A stretch of 64,000 nucleotides of DNA, taken from Aquabacterium sp. OR-4 (GTDB lineage Bacteria; Pseudomonadota; Gammaproteobacteria; Burkholderiales; Burkholderiaceae_C). Below are positions 51,277 through 64,000 of this stretch, piece after piece (positions within the stretch are counted from its first letter, which is position 1; every line of letters begins with the position of its first letter). The stretch lies in the NCBI RefSeq assembly GCF_025290835.2, contig NZ_JAOCQD020000002.1, positions 930,001-994,000 on the forward strand, in the 5' to 3' direction. Position numbers and translations under genes: made by a program. The notes below the pieces were generated by a model that was given only the letters and a program-made list of their open reading frames with translations, did not search any database and had not been told where the DNA came from.

Positions 51277-52512
51277 TCAGCCTCCCCCCGCCAGCGCAGG
51301 CACCATCCTCGCCTTCACCCGCACGCCATCGGCTACCGCGGCCGGCGGGTAGACGATCACCGTCTCGCCTTCGGCCAGGCCGCTGCCCACCCAGGCCTGC
51401 TGGCCGTTGCGGCCGCCCAGGGTGACGGGCCGCAGCCGGGCGTGGCCATCGGCCAGCACAAACACCGCGGCCTGGCCGGCCACGGCGGCCTGGCCGGGGC
51501 GCGGAAACACCGCGCTCACCGGCACCATCAGCACACCGTCGCGCTGCTGGGTGAACACGCGCACGCCCACGCGGTAGCCATCGCCCAGCGCACGCCACTG
51601 CGCCGGCGGGCTGGTCAGCTCGATCAGCACGTTGACGCGCTGCTCTTCCACGCCCAGCGCCGAGACCTTGGTGAAGCCGGCCGGCTCGACCTGGCGCACC
51701 CGCGCCTGCAGCTCGCCCGCGCCGCCCCAGCGCTCGATGCGCACCGGCGCGCCGGCGGCCAGCGGCAAGGCCTCGGTGGTCAGCAGCTCGGCCACGATCT
51801 CCAGCCGGGCGGTGTCGCCCAGCTCCAGCAGCGGCGTGCCGGGGGCCACGCTGGTCTCGCTGGTCTGGGCCACCTTGAGCACGCGGCCGGCCACCGGGGC
51901 GCGCACGGCAAAAGGCGCGCCGGTGGCGCTGCCGGCCGGCGCGCTGGCCTGCAGCGCCGCACGGGCCTGCTGCGCCTCGTGCTCAGCCACATGCTGGGCC
52001 TGCTCGGCGGCGGTCAGGCCCTGTTGCGCGGCCTGCACGGCCAGGCGTTCGCTGTCGAGCCGGGTTGGTGCCACGAAGCCCTGCTGGGCCAGCTGCTCGC
52101 TGCGCGCCAGATCGATGCGCGCCTGCGCCAGCGCCACCTTCTGCTGGCCCACGCCGGCCATGGCGCGCTGCACGCCGGCACGCGCGCTGGCCTCGCGGGC
52201 CTGCAGCTCGGCGCGGGTGCGCGCATCCAGCATGGGTGCGGGCTGCGGTGTGATCTCGGCCAGCAGCTGGCCGGCCTGCACCGCATCGCCCTCGCGCAGC
52301 GTGATGCGCGCCAGCCGCCCGGCCAGCGGCGCGGTGACGGCATAGCGGTCGCGCAGGCGGGTGCGGCCGTCTTCGACCACGGCCTGCTCGTAGCGCCCTT
52401 TGGCCACGGTGGCCACCTCCACCGCCAGCGGGCGCGGCGCAAAGGCCCAGGCCAGCAGGCCCAGCGTGGCCAGGCTGGCGGCGGCGATCATGATGCGGGT
52501 GTTGCGTTTCAT
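51277..52512 (-). CDS. Periplasmic adaptor subunit (HlyD/membrane-fusion family) of an ABC efflux system
   Basis: A 411-residue membrane-fusion protein with an N-terminal anchor (IMIAAASLATLGLLAWAF), a lipoyl/barrel-sandwich half (YAVTAPLAGRLARITLREGDAVQAGQLL), a coiled-coil hairpin (residues about 100-190), the second lipoyl half (APVAGRVLKVAQTSETSVAPGTPLL), and a beta-barrel with LMVPVSAVF. It is the last gene of an ATPase-permease-adaptor operon. Together they would move a substrate out of the cytoplasmic membrane. The outer-membrane channel is not in the window. Confidence 0.9.
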   Translation of the reverse strand: MKRNTRIMIAAASLATLGLLAWAFAPRPLAVEVATVAKGRYEQAVVEDGRTRLRDRYAVTAPLAGRLARITLREGDAVQAGQLLAEITPQPAPMLDARTRAELQAREASARAGVQRAMAGVGQQKVALAQARIDLARSEQLAQQGFVAPTRLDSERLAVQAAQQGLTAAEQAQHVAEHEAQQARAALQASAPAGSATGAPFAVRAPVAGRVLKVAQTSETSVAPGTPLLELGDTARLEIVAELLTTEALPLAAGAPVRIERWGGAGELQARVRQVEPAGFTKVSALGVEEQRVNVLIELTSPPAQWRALGDGYRVGVRVFTQQRDGVLMVPVSAVFPRPGQAAVAGQAAVFVLADGHARLRPVTLGGRNGQQAWVGSGLAEGETVIVYPPAAVADGVRVKARMVPALAGGG

Positions 52513-52531
52513 GGCAAGGCTTGTCCGAAGG

Positions 52532-54937
52532 TCAGTCCCGCGTCTTCAGCGCCGAGACCATGTCGATGCGGTGGATGCGCCGCCTCACCACGGCCGCGCT
52601 GGCCAGCGCCGCTGCCACCACGGCCAGCGCGGCCATGGCATAGGTGGCCGGCGAGATCACCACCGGAAAGAAGAACTGGTCGCTCTTGAGCAGCTGCGCG
52701 GTCAGGCCCACCAGGCCGCGGCCCAGCAGCATGCCCAGCGGCAGGGCCACGGCGATCTGCAGCGCCATCTCGCCCAGCAGCAGGGCCGTGACCTCGCCGC
52801 GGGTAAAGCCCAGCACGCGCAGGCTGGCCAGCTCCCAGGCGCGCTCGGCCAGTGCGATGCGGGCGTTGTTGTAGACCACGCCCACCGCAATGACGCAGGC
52901 AAACGCCGTGAGCACGCTGCTCATGATGCGGATGTTGCGCGCGGTGATCTCCTGCATGTTGCGCAGCATCGTGGCCTTGCTGAAGGCGCCGCTCACCGCC
53001 GGCAGGCGCTGCGTGGCGGCCAGGAACTCGGCCTCGCGCCCACGCTCCAGGCTGAGCACGAAGCCGCTTGAAAGATCGCCATCGCCGAGCGCACGGTTCA
53101 GCGCATCGCGGCGGATGTAGGCGTTCAGGCCCATCATCTCGCGCACCAGGCCGTCCACCTGCAGTTGCAACTCGCGGCGCCTGCCCTGCGGCAGCGTGAG
53201 CTGCACCACATCGCCCACGCGCACGCCCAGTTTCTGGGCCAGGCGGTCGGTGAGCAGCAGGCCGCTGGCAGATGGCAGCGCGGCACGGCCATCGACATCG
53301 ACGATGCGGTAGAGATCAGGCAGCTCGGGCAAACCGCGCACCAGGATGCGCTCGCGCCGATGGCCGGCCACCAGCGTGCCGTCGACGAAGCGCGTGCTCT
53401 CCACCGCCAGCACCCCGGGCAGGCGGGCCAGCTGCAGCGCCAGGCGGTCGTCCACCGGCTCCACCATCCACACCGAGACATCGCTGCGCATCTTCAGCAC
53501 GAACTCGGTGTCGACGATCAGGCCGATGGCATCGCGAAAGAAGTTGCCCATCACCACGATGGCCACCGCCGCCGCCACGCCCACGATGCCGAGTGCGGTG
53601 CGCAGCGGCTTGCGCTCCATGTTGCGCAAGACCATGCGCAGCGCCGGCGTCATGCGGGTGAAGCCCGCCCGCTCGGCCAGCGTGGGCCTGAAGTGGCCGG
53701 GTGATGGCGGTCGCATGGCCTCGGCCGGCGTCAGCCGCACCGTGGCCAGGATGGCGCTCAGCGTGCCCGCCACCGCGGTGGCCAGCGTGATGCCGCCGGC
53801 CAGCAGCACCAGGGCCGGATCGACCCGGTGCACCATGCCCGGAAAGTGAAACACCTCGCCATACAGGCCCATCAGCAGCCCGCCCAGCCAGTGGCCCAGC
53901 GCCACGCCCAGGCCCAGGCCGGCCAGCGCGATCAGGCCCACCAGCTGCAGGTAGTGGCGGGCGATGCTGCTGTTGGGGTAGCCCAGCGCCTTCAGCGCCG
54001 CGATCTGTTCGCGCTGCGTGCTCACCAGGCGGCTCACCACCACGTTGAGCAAAAAGGCCGCCACCGCCAGAAAGATGGCCGGCAGCACCGTGCCCAGCAC
54101 GCGCTGCTCGTTGATCTCGTTGTCGAGCATGGCGTGCGAGGTCTGGTGCGCGCGGCCCAGCGGCTCGCTGCCGCCATAAGGCGCCAGCAGCGCGGCCATG
54201 CCATCGAGCACCGCGCGCTCGCCCACCGTGCGCGCGCCGGCCGGCGCCAGGCGCACGGCGGCGCGGTTGAAGGCGCCGCTCATGTCGTAGGCCGCGGCCA
54301 GGGCATCGTGATCGACCCAGAACACGCCGAAGCCGCGCTGGTCGGGCATGCCGAACAGCCCGGCAAAGATGAACTCGGGCGACAGCGCCCAGCCCACCAC
54401 GCGCAGCGTGCGCAGCCGGCCATTGACCAGCGCCTGCAGCGTGGCACCGGGCGGCAGGCCACGCGCCCGGGCAAAGCCCTGGCTCACCAGCGCGTCGATC
54501 ACCGCGCCGTCGCCGTCGGCGCCGCTGGCACTGGCATCGGTGCCGGGCGGGTGCAGGCCGCGCCCGGCCACCACCGTCACCAGGTTCAGGCGCGGCGGGT
54601 TGCGACGGTCCATGCCGATCAGCTGGCCCAGCACCGGGTCGCTGCTGCCCGGCACGGTGATGCGCACCACCTGCTCGATGGTGGTCTGCACATCGGCCAC
54701 GCCGGGCACGGCGCGCAGCCGCTCGGCCAGCGCCAGAGGCGCACGCTTGAGCGTGGCAAAGGCCTCGGCAAAGCGCCCCTGGGCGTAGTAGGCCTCGCGG
54801 GCGTCGTCCAGCGATTCCACCGCCGACAGGCTGGTGAGAAAACCGCCGATGCCACTGGCCACCACCAGCGCGATGGTCAGCACCTGGCTCCACATCAGGC
54901 GCAGGTCGCGCAGCAGCTTTCTGTCCAAGGCCTTCAT
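52532..54937 (-). CDS. ABC transporter permease with two FtsX domains (MacB/LolC-type)
   Basis: An 801-residue inner-membrane permease. The first helix (MWSQVLTIALVVASGIGGFL) is followed by a large periplasmic domain, three FtsX helices (TVLPAIFLAVAAFLLNVVVSRL through to LATAVAGTLSAILATVRLTPAEAMRP), then a second copy (LRTALGIVGVAAAVAIVVMGN; MSSVLTAFACVIAVGVVYNNARIALAER, described in parts; and the last pair with LALAVVAAALASAAVVRR-like sequence). Ends IDMVSALKTRD, which is typical of FtsX permeases. It lies 6 bp after the ATPase and 19 bp before the adaptor. Confidence 0.92.
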   Translation of the reverse strand: MKALDRKLLRDLRLMWSQVLTIALVVASGIGGFLTSLSAVESLDDAREAYYAQGRFAEAFATLKRAPLALAERLRAVPGVADVQTTIEQVVRITVPGSSDPVLGQLIGMDRRNPPRLNLVTVVAGRGLHPPGTDASASGADGDGAVIDALVSQGFARARGLPPGATLQALVNGRLRTLRVVGWALSPEFIFAGLFGMPDQRGFGVFWVDHDALAAAYDMSGAFNRAAVRLAPAGARTVGERAVLDGMAALLAPYGGSEPLGRAHQTSHAMLDNEINEQRVLGTVLPAIFLAVAAFLLNVVVSRLVSTQREQIAALKALGYPNSSIARHYLQLVGLIALAGLGLGVALGHWLGGLLMGLYGEVFHFPGMVHRVDPALVLLAGGITLATAVAGTLSAILATVRLTPAEAMRPPSPGHFRPTLAERAGFTRMTPALRMVLRNMERKPLRTALGIVGVAAAVAIVVMGNFFRDAIGLIVDTEFVLKMRSDVSVWMVEPVDDRLALQLARLPGVLAVESTRFVDGTLVAGHRRERILVRGLPELPDLYRIVDVDGRAALPSASGLLLTDRLAQKLGVRVGDVVQLTLPQGRRRELQLQVDGLVREMMGLNAYIRRDALNRALGDGDLSSGFVLSLERGREAEFLAATQRLPAVSGAFSKATMLRNMQEITARNIRIMSSVLTAFACVIAVGVVYNNARIALAERAWELASLRVLGFTRGEVTALLLGEMALQIAVALPLGMLLGRGLVGLTAQLLKSDQFFFPVVISPATYAMAALAVVAAALASAAVVRRRIHRIDMVSALKTRD

Positions 54938-54943
54938 GCCGGC

Positions 54944-55696
<753 letters not shown>

Positions 55697-55837
55697 GCGC
55701 CATGCTGCAGTGCGCAGGCCTGCCGGCACTTGAGCGCGGTCAAGCCGCAACGGCGGGCCCGGCCGCGCCGACTGGAGTGCACACCCTAGGCCGGACGGCG
55801 GGTTTTGGGTTTCGCCCTCTAGGGCTGCAGGGCGACA

Positions 55838-55889
55838 GTGTGGGCACGGGCGGCGCAGGGTGATCCCTCAGGCGCCGCCCACCCCACAC
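55838..55889 (+). promoter_or_regulatory. Long stem-loop just upstream of the phasin-like gene
   Basis: Three nested stems read as one hairpin: GTGTGGG (55838-55844) with CCCACAC (55883-55889), GGGCGGCGC (55848-55856) with GCGCCGCCC (55872-55880), and AGGG with CCCT around a TGAT loop. It ends 36 bp before the ATG at 55926. It may fold in the leader RNA. There is no T-run to suggest termination. Confidence 0.6.
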
Positions 55890-55925
55890 GCACACACTGT
55901 CCATCACCCACCCAGCGAGGCTCTC

Positions 55926-56594
55926 ATGACCCGTCAAACCCTGCGCACCGCCACCCTGCAAACCGTGGCCACGGCCACCAAGGCCGCCGAACGCACCGTG
56001 GGCGCCTACCGCGCCGGTGGGCATCGCCTGGTGGCCGTGATCCAGCAGCGCCTGACCGCGCCCACCGCCGAGCGCGCCCAGCCTTACGCGCCGCGCCTGG
56101 CCGCCGCCCTGCGCAGCACCAGCCACCAGGCCGGCAGCCTGGCCGACAAGGGCATCGACCTGGTGAGCGACCGCACCGAGCAGGCCATCAGCGTGGCCTC
56201 CAAGGGCGTTGCCGCCCAGGTCAAGCGCGTGGCCCAACTGGCCGACGGCGTGGACAACCGCGTCATCGCCAACGGCCTGGACACCGCGGCGCGCATCACG
56301 CTGCCCGGCGTGCAGGCCGCGCTGGCGCTCACCGAGCGCCTGGCCGATGGCGCCGACAAGCTGGCGCGCAGCGCCGCCGGCGCCAAGCCCGGCCGCAGCC
56401 AGCGGGCCACCACCAAGGCGCCGGTGCGCCGCGCCGCCGCCGGCGTGAAGCGCACGGTGAAGGCCGCCGCGCAGCCGGTGGTCAAGGCCGCGGCCAAGCC
56501 GCTGGCCGATGCCATCCAGGCCGTCAAGAAGGCCAAGACCGCCCAGGCCGCTGCCAAGCCGGCCAAGCCGGCCAAGGCCCCAGCCGCCGCCTGA
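55926..56594 (+). CDS. Phasin-like protein with Lys/Ala/Pro-rich (histone H1-like) tail
   Basis: A 222-residue protein I cannot place with certainty. The first 150 residues are amphipathic helices with regular Ala/Val/Gln spacing (LQTVATATKAAERTVGAYR, LADKGIDLVSDRTEQAISVASKGV), reminiscent of phasins that coat polyester or lipid granules. The last 70 are basic and repetitive (KPGRSQRATTKAPVRRAAAGV, then AAAKPAKPAKAP), like histone H1-type tails that bind DNA. A GAGG site precedes the ATG. The next gene, 51 bp downstream, is a wax-synthase-like protein, supporting a link to storage granules. Confidence 0.65.
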   Translation: MTRQTLRTATLQTVATATKAAERTVGAYRAGGHRLVAVIQQRLTAPTAERAQPYAPRLAAALRSTSHQAGSLADKGIDLVSDRTEQAISVASKGVAAQVKRVAQLADGVDNRVIANGLDTAARITLPGVQAALALTERLADGADKLARSAAGAKPGRSQRATTKAPVRRAAAGVKRTVKAAAQPVVKAAAKPLADAIQAVKKAKTAQAAAKPAKPAKAPAAA

Positions 56595-56645
56595 GCGGCC
56601 CGGGCCAGCCGTTCACCAGCCACCAGCCACCAGCCACCACCCACG

Positions 56646-58166
56646 ATGCGCCAGCTCAGCGGGCACGACGCCGGTTACCTCTACGCCGACACGGCGCATT
56701 CCAACGCCAACGTCAGCCTGCTGCACATCTACGACCAGAGCACCGCGCCGGCCGGCGTGGTGCGCTTCAAGCAGATCCTGGCGCATCTGGAGCGGCGGCT
56801 GCACCGTGCGCCGCTGTTCCGCCAGCGCCTGCAGCGCGTGCCGCTGGGGCTGGATCATCCGTACTGGGTCGATGACGAGAACTTCGACCTCGAGTACCAC
56901 GTGCGCCACATCGCCCTGCCCAAGCCGGGCGACTGGCGCCAGTTCTGCATCCAGGCCTCGCGCATCCATGCGCGCGCGCTCGACCTCGACCGCCCGCTGT
57001 GGGAGCTGTATGTCATCGAGGGCCTGGACAGCTTTCTCGACCTGCCGGTGGGCAGCTTCGCGCTGCTGCTCAAGACCCATCTGGCGGCCATTGAACTGGG
57101 CGCGGTGAGCGCCCTCACCAGCCTGCTGCACGACACCTGCGCCGCTGCCACCGACACCGGCCCGCCCGAGCCCTGGTTTGCCGATGCCGCGCCCGGCCGG
57201 CTGGCCCTGGTGGCGCGCGGCGCGGTGCAATCGGCCGCCGCGCCGCTGCGCCTGGCGCGGCCGCTGTGGCGCGCCGCCAGCCATGTGGCGCCCGCCGCCG
57301 CCGCGCTGGCCCGCGAGATGCTGCTGCGCCCCGAGAACCTGCCGCCCACGCGCTTCAACTCGGTGGTGTCGCCGCACCGCGTGTTCGAGACCCGCCGCTT
57401 CAGCGATGCCGAGTTCGAGGCCGTGCGCCAGTTGGTGCCCGGCGCCACGCTGGACGATGCGATGCTGGCCGTGTGCGGCGGTGCGCTGCGCCGCTACCTC
57501 GACCACCATGACGAACTGCCCGACGGCCACGGCCTGAGCGCCCTGCTGCCCGCCGGCCACGCCCCCGACGCGGCCACCGACGCCGGCCCCACCTGGCGCC
57601 ACGCCGGCCTGCACACCGAGCAGGCCGATCCGCTCGTCCGCCTCGCCAGCATCCGCGACCAGCGCCAGGCCGCGCCCGATGTCGTGGCCCAGGCCCTGGG
57701 CGGCCGTGAATGGCGCGAGGCCGGCGAGCAGGCCTCGGCCGCCATGCTGGCCTGGAGCCGCCGCCTGGCCCAGCGTGCCGGTGCCGAGCTGGGCCGCCGC
57801 GCCCCGCCGGCGCACTGCACCCTCACGCACATTCCGGCACCGGCGCAGCCGCAATACCTGTGCGGTGCACGCCTGAGCTACTACTCGGCCATCCTGCCCA
57901 TCAGCGACGGCCTGGGCCTGGCCTTTGCCGTGACCCGCTACGACGGCCGCGTGGTGATCTCGCCCACCTCCTGCCGCGAACTGATGCCCGACCCCGAACA
58001 GTTTGCGCTGTGCCTGCGCGACAGCTTTCAGGAGTACCTGGGGTTGGTGGCCAAGGTCGTCAAAAGGCCAAGAGCGAGACGGATCGCCACCACAACGCCA
58101 ACACCGACGCCGAGCGCCTCGGCAAAGCGCGGTGCCTCGGGCCGAGGACGCCGGGCGGCCGGCTGA
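56646..58166 (+). CDS. Wax ester synthase/diacylglycerol acyltransferase (WS/DGAT)-family protein with a degenerate active site
   Basis: A 506-residue member of the WS/DGAT family, which esterifies acyl-CoA with long-chain alcohols or diacylglycerol. The family start (QLSGHDAGYLYADTAHSNANVSLLHIY), RVPLGLDHPYWVDDENFDLEYHVRH and DLDRPLWELYVIEGL are intact. The catalytic HHxxxDG motif is replaced by H145-L-A-A-I-E150-L-G: the second His and the Asp-Gly are lost. The C-terminal half is well preserved, including LSYYSAILPISDGLGLAFAVTRYDG. The protein is probably not a normal acyltransferase; a structural or regulatory role is possible. The gene is co-directional with the phasin-like gene. Confidence 0.85.
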   Translation: MRQLSGHDAGYLYADTAHSNANVSLLHIYDQSTAPAGVVRFKQILAHLERRLHRAPLFRQRLQRVPLGLDHPYWVDDENFDLEYHVRHIALPKPGDWRQFCIQASRIHARALDLDRPLWELYVIEGLDSFLDLPVGSFALLLKTHLAAIELGAVSALTSLLHDTCAAATDTGPPEPWFADAAPGRLALVARGAVQSAAAPLRLARPLWRAASHVAPAAAALAREMLLRPENLPPTRFNSVVSPHRVFETRRFSDAEFEAVRQLVPGATLDDAMLAVCGGALRRYLDHHDELPDGHGLSALLPAGHAPDAATDAGPTWRHAGLHTEQADPLVRLASIRDQRQAAPDVVAQALGGREWREAGEQASAAMLAWSRRLAQRAGAELGRRAPPAHCTLTHIPAPAQPQYLCGARLSYYSAILPISDGLGLAFAVTRYDGRVVISPTSCRELMPDPEQFALCLRDSFQEYLGLVAKVVKRPRARRIATTTPTPTPSASAKRGASGRGRRAAG

Positions 58167-58325
58167 CGCAGGCAAAGAAGGAGCCGTTGGCCGGAAGGCC
58201 GACGGCGGGTGACACGGCGTCAGCCGGCCGCGCGGTGGCCTCGGCCTTGCGCTGGCGATCGCATGTGACGACCTCGGCAGCGCGCCGGACTCAGCAAGTC
58301 AAGCGCAGCCGGCAAGCGGACGAAT

Positions 58326-59261
58326 TCAAACGTCCGCCAACACCCGCACATGCGCCACCACGCTGCGCGCCAGCGCGCTCAGCACATAGCCCCCCTCGAG
58401 CACGCTGACGATGCGGCCCTTGGCATGGCGGTCGGCCACGTCCTTCAGCCGCCGGGTGATCCACTCGTAGTCGGCCTCCACCAGGCCGAGCTGGCCGAGG
58501 TCATCCTCACGGTGGGCATCAAAGCCGGCCGAGATGAAGATCATCTGCGGGCCAAACTCCTCCAGCCGCGGCATCCACATCGCGTCGATGATCTCGCGCA
58601 CCTCCATGCCGCGGGTGTAGGGCGGGATCGGCACGTTGACCATGTTGGTGCCCTTGGGCACCGCGCCGCTGTTGGGGTACAGCGGATGCTGGAAGAAGCT
58701 GCACATCAGCACCCGCTCGTCGTCGGCGATGATGTCCTCGGTGCCATTGCCGTGGTGCACATCGAAGTCGATGATCGCCACGCGCTGCAGGCCCATCACG
58801 TCCAGCGCATGGCGCGCCGCGATGGCCACGTTGTTGAAGAAGCAAAAGCCCATGGTCTCGTCGCGCGTGGCGTGGTGGCCAGGCGGGCGCACCGAGCAGA
58901 AGGCGTTTTCGGCCTCCCCCTTCACCACCGCCTCGGTGGCCGCGATCGCCGCACCGGCCGAGCGCAGCGCGGCACGCCAGGTGCCGGGGCAGGCCACGGT
59001 GTCGGGGTCGAGGTGGCGCGGCTCGCCGGTGGCCTGGATCTGCTCGAGAAAATCCTTCAGCTGCATCACGTAGTGCGCGGTGTGGGCGCGCTCGATCTGC
59101 TCGAGCGTGGCCAGCGGCGCCTCACGGTGATCGAGCGCCATGTCGACGCCCGAGGCCAGCAGTTGATCGTGAATTGCGTCGAGCCGTTGCGGGCACTCGG
59201 GATGGCCCGCACCCATGTCGTGCAGACGGCAGTCTGCATGGGTGTAGAAGGCGGTGGACAT
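58326..59261 (-). CDS. Histone deacetylase-family amidohydrolase
   Basis: A 311-residue zinc hydrolase of the HDAC/acetoin-utilisation/acetylpolyamine-amidohydrolase superfamily. It has MGAGHPECPQRLDAI at the start, the catalytic pair in VRPPGHHATRDETMGFCFFNNVA, zinc ligands in IDFDVHHGNGTEDI and SAGFDAHREDDLGQL, and EGGYVLSALARS near the end. The substrate could be an acetylated polyamine, protein or small molecule. The divergent MoxR gene starts 38 bp away, so promoters overlap. Confidence 0.9.
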   Translation of the reverse strand: MSTAFYTHADCRLHDMGAGHPECPQRLDAIHDQLLASGVDMALDHREAPLATLEQIERAHTAHYVMQLKDFLEQIQATGEPRHLDPDTVACPGTWRAALRSAGAAIAATEAVVKGEAENAFCSVRPPGHHATRDETMGFCFFNNVAIAARHALDVMGLQRVAIIDFDVHHGNGTEDIIADDERVLMCSFFQHPLYPNSGAVPKGTNMVNVPIPPYTRGMEVREIIDAMWMPRLEEFGPQMIFISAGFDAHREDDLGQLGLVEADYEWITRRLKDVADRHAKGRIVSVLEGGYVLSALARSVVAHVRVLADV

Positions 59262-59299
59262 GGCTGGAGCTCCTCGGTTTTTCCGGTATGGTGCCGCGC

Positions 59300-60229
<930 letters not shown>

Positions 60230-60329
60230 ACCCGCCCGAAGCGCCCGCGGCGCCTCCCCGCCAGGAGCACGCCAACTGCGGCCCGGCCGAGCCCGATCCG
60301 CGGCGGCTGCCGGCTCGGTTGGCGCGCTG

Positions 60330-61465
60330 ATGTCCGGCCTGGCCATGCTCAGGCGCAGGTTCCGCCGCTGGCTTGAAAACCGCCTGCCGCGCAGCGACAG
60401 CTGGCAGCTCAGCCAGCGCAACCTCTACATCCTGCCCACGCGCTCGGGCTGGGGCTTTGCGCTCACGCTGCTGGTGATGCTGCTGGCCTCGATCAACTAC
60501 CAGCTCAACCTGGGCTATGCGCTGACCTTCCTGCTGGGCGGCGCGGCGCTGGTGTCGATGCACCAGACCCACGCCAACCTGCGCCGCCTGGCGCTGCGCC
60601 TGCGCCTGCCGCAGCCGGTGTTTGCCGGCGAGCCGGCCACGCTCGAGATCGTCATCGACAACCCGGGGCGCGAGCGCCATGGCGTGGGCCTGGCCGTCTA
60701 CCACCGCCCATTGGCGGCCGAGCCGTCGCGCAAGCCGGCGCGCGCGCTGGCCCAGTGCGATGTGCCGGCGCTGGGCAGCAGCCTGGTGCACCTGCAGGTG
60801 GCCACGCCGCAGCGTGGCCGCCATGCCGTGCCCACGCTGCGCATCGAGACGCACTTTCCGCTGGGCCTGTTTCGCGCCTGGAGCGTGTGGCGGCCGGCGG
60901 CCGAGCTGCTGGTCTACCCGGCCCCCGAACGGCCGGCACCGCCGCTGCCGGCCGCTGACACCGGCGTGGAAGGCCACCAGACCCTGCCCACCCAGGCCGG
61001 CGGCGGTGGCGAGTTCGACGGCGTGCGCCCCTGGCGGCGCGGCGACCCGCTGCGCCAGGTGGTGTGGAAGAAGGTGGCGCGCAGCGGCAGCCTGGTCAGC
61101 CGCGACACCCGCCGCAGCGCCAGCCAGACGCTCACGCTCGACTGGCAGCAATGCGGCGCCGGCAGCCAAGGCCGGCATGCGCCAGCCGCCCTGCCCCAGG
61201 CGGGCCGTGGCGCAGCGGCGGCCACACCAGCGCCCCACCCCGATACCGAAGGCCGCCTGGCGCGCCTGGCCGCCTGGGTCCTAGCGGCCGAGCGCCAGGG
61301 CCTGCCCTATGCGCTGCGCCTGCCCGGCGTGGCACTGCCGCGCGCCGTGGGCGATGGCCAGCGCCGTGCCGCGCTGGAGGCCCTGGCGCTGTGGCCGGCC
61401 ACGGGCAGCCCTGATCCGGCCACGCCACCGCGCCCAAGCGGCCCATCCCGGCACCCAGCCACGCC

Positions 61466-61469
<4 letters not shown>
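60330..61469 (+). CDS. DUF58 domain membrane protein
   Basis: A 379-residue protein. A membrane helical hairpin (RSGWGFALTLLVMLLASINYQLNLGYALTFLLGGAAL, given as two parts around INYQL) is followed by a beta-rich region and the DUF58 signature EFDGVRPWRRGDPLRQVVWKKVARSGSLVSRD, a von Willebrand-like module. A poorly conserved, Ala/Pro/His-rich tail ends it. It follows the MoxR ATPase by 100 bp and overlaps the transglutaminase start. The cluster is thought to act in stress or envelope processes, but its biochemical role is not settled. Confidence 0.9.
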
Positions 61470-63807
<2,338 letters not shown>

Positions 63808-63808
<1 letters not shown>

Positions 63809-64000
63809 TGCCGGGCATGCGCGCACCGAACCGGCACCCCACCCTGCGTCCGCTGAGCTGGGCGCTGGCCTTCGCGCTGGCCGGCGCGGGCCTCGGCCCG
63901 GTGGCACAGGCCCAGGCAACCAGCCCGGCGGCATCGGCCCGCCCACCGGGCGCCAAGGCGGCCCCGGCACGCAAGGCAGCCAGGCCGGCCAAGCCGGCCA
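63808..64000 (+). CDS. Exported protein, partial (N-terminus only)
   Basis: An open frame begins with an ATG overlapping the previous stop (TAATG), or with a second ATG at 63817, and runs off the right edge. A signal peptide is plausible (LSWALAFALAGAGLGPVAQAQA), followed by Ala/Pro/Lys-rich sequence (KAAPARKAARPAKPA). Not enough is visible to name a family. Overlap with the transglutaminase gene suggests it belongs to the same operon. Confidence 0.6.

Overview
The window is very GC-rich chromosomal DNA (roughly 70% by eye) with tightly packed genes, many ATGA/GTGA start-stop overlaps and long antisense open frames created by base composition. Gene families and order point to a betaproteobacterium of the order Burkholderiales, probably near the Rubrivivax/Leptothrix/Ideonella group. 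The clues are a PEP-CTERM protein, the orn / M48 peptidase / pterin dehydratase / rsgA block, the rpsP-rimM-trmD-rplS operon, and DUF5666/DUF6502 genes. This is inferred from sequence alone. I saw no tRNA, rRNA, CRISPR array, prophage or complete insertion sequence.

Left part (1-12.8 kb). A three-gene 2-oxoacid:ferredoxin oxidoreductase operon (gamma-alpha-beta, minus strand, beta cut by the window edge) lies downstream of a LysR / VanX-like D-Ala-D-Ala dipeptidase / LD-carboxypeptidase operon. A large TonB-dependent receptor and a divergent AmpG-like permease follow, so peptidoglycan-peptide uptake and breakdown is a coherent theme. Next come a divergent pirin/LysR pair and gluQRS.

Middle part (12.8-31 kb). 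A tandem FKBP isomerase, a PhoD phosphatase with a PEP-CTERM protein, a DUF2087 protein, oligoribonuclease, the M48-phhB-rsgA operon, a CobD/CbiB-like protein and a NUDIX hydrolase precede the ribosomal operon rpsP-rimM-trmD-rplS. The latter has recognisable promoters and a strong terminator. A GNAT acetyltransferase preceded by a 14-bp minisatellite, a TM2-like protein, a beta-CASP RNase and an MgtC/DUF4010 membrane protein follow.

Region 29-40 kb. A three-gene operon DUF5666-DUF6502-DUF5666 has a palindromic operator candidate touching a good -10 box. It is divergent from dinB, whose start carries an inserted repeat flanked by an 11-bp direct repeat. A cupredoxin, a YbaN-like protein, a hemerythrin, a LysR regulator, an FMN-dependent 2-hydroxyacid dehydrogenase and an acyl-CoA ligase follow.

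Region 40-64 kb. A sulfite-oxidase-fold protein without the usual cofactor cysteine is translationally coupled to a hybrid histidine kinase, behind an 11-bp tandem repeat. Then come a second LD-carboxypeptidase, a sigma-54 activator, a 4-helix-bundle membrane protein, an Lhr-type helicase, a hydrolase, a cold-shock/DUF1294 protein, an ABC-HlyD export operon, a phasin-like protein followed by a wax-synthase-like protein with a degenerate active site, a histone-deacetylase-family protein, and the MoxR-DUF58-transglutaminase cluster. Short tandem repeats occur repeatedly, both between and inside genes.
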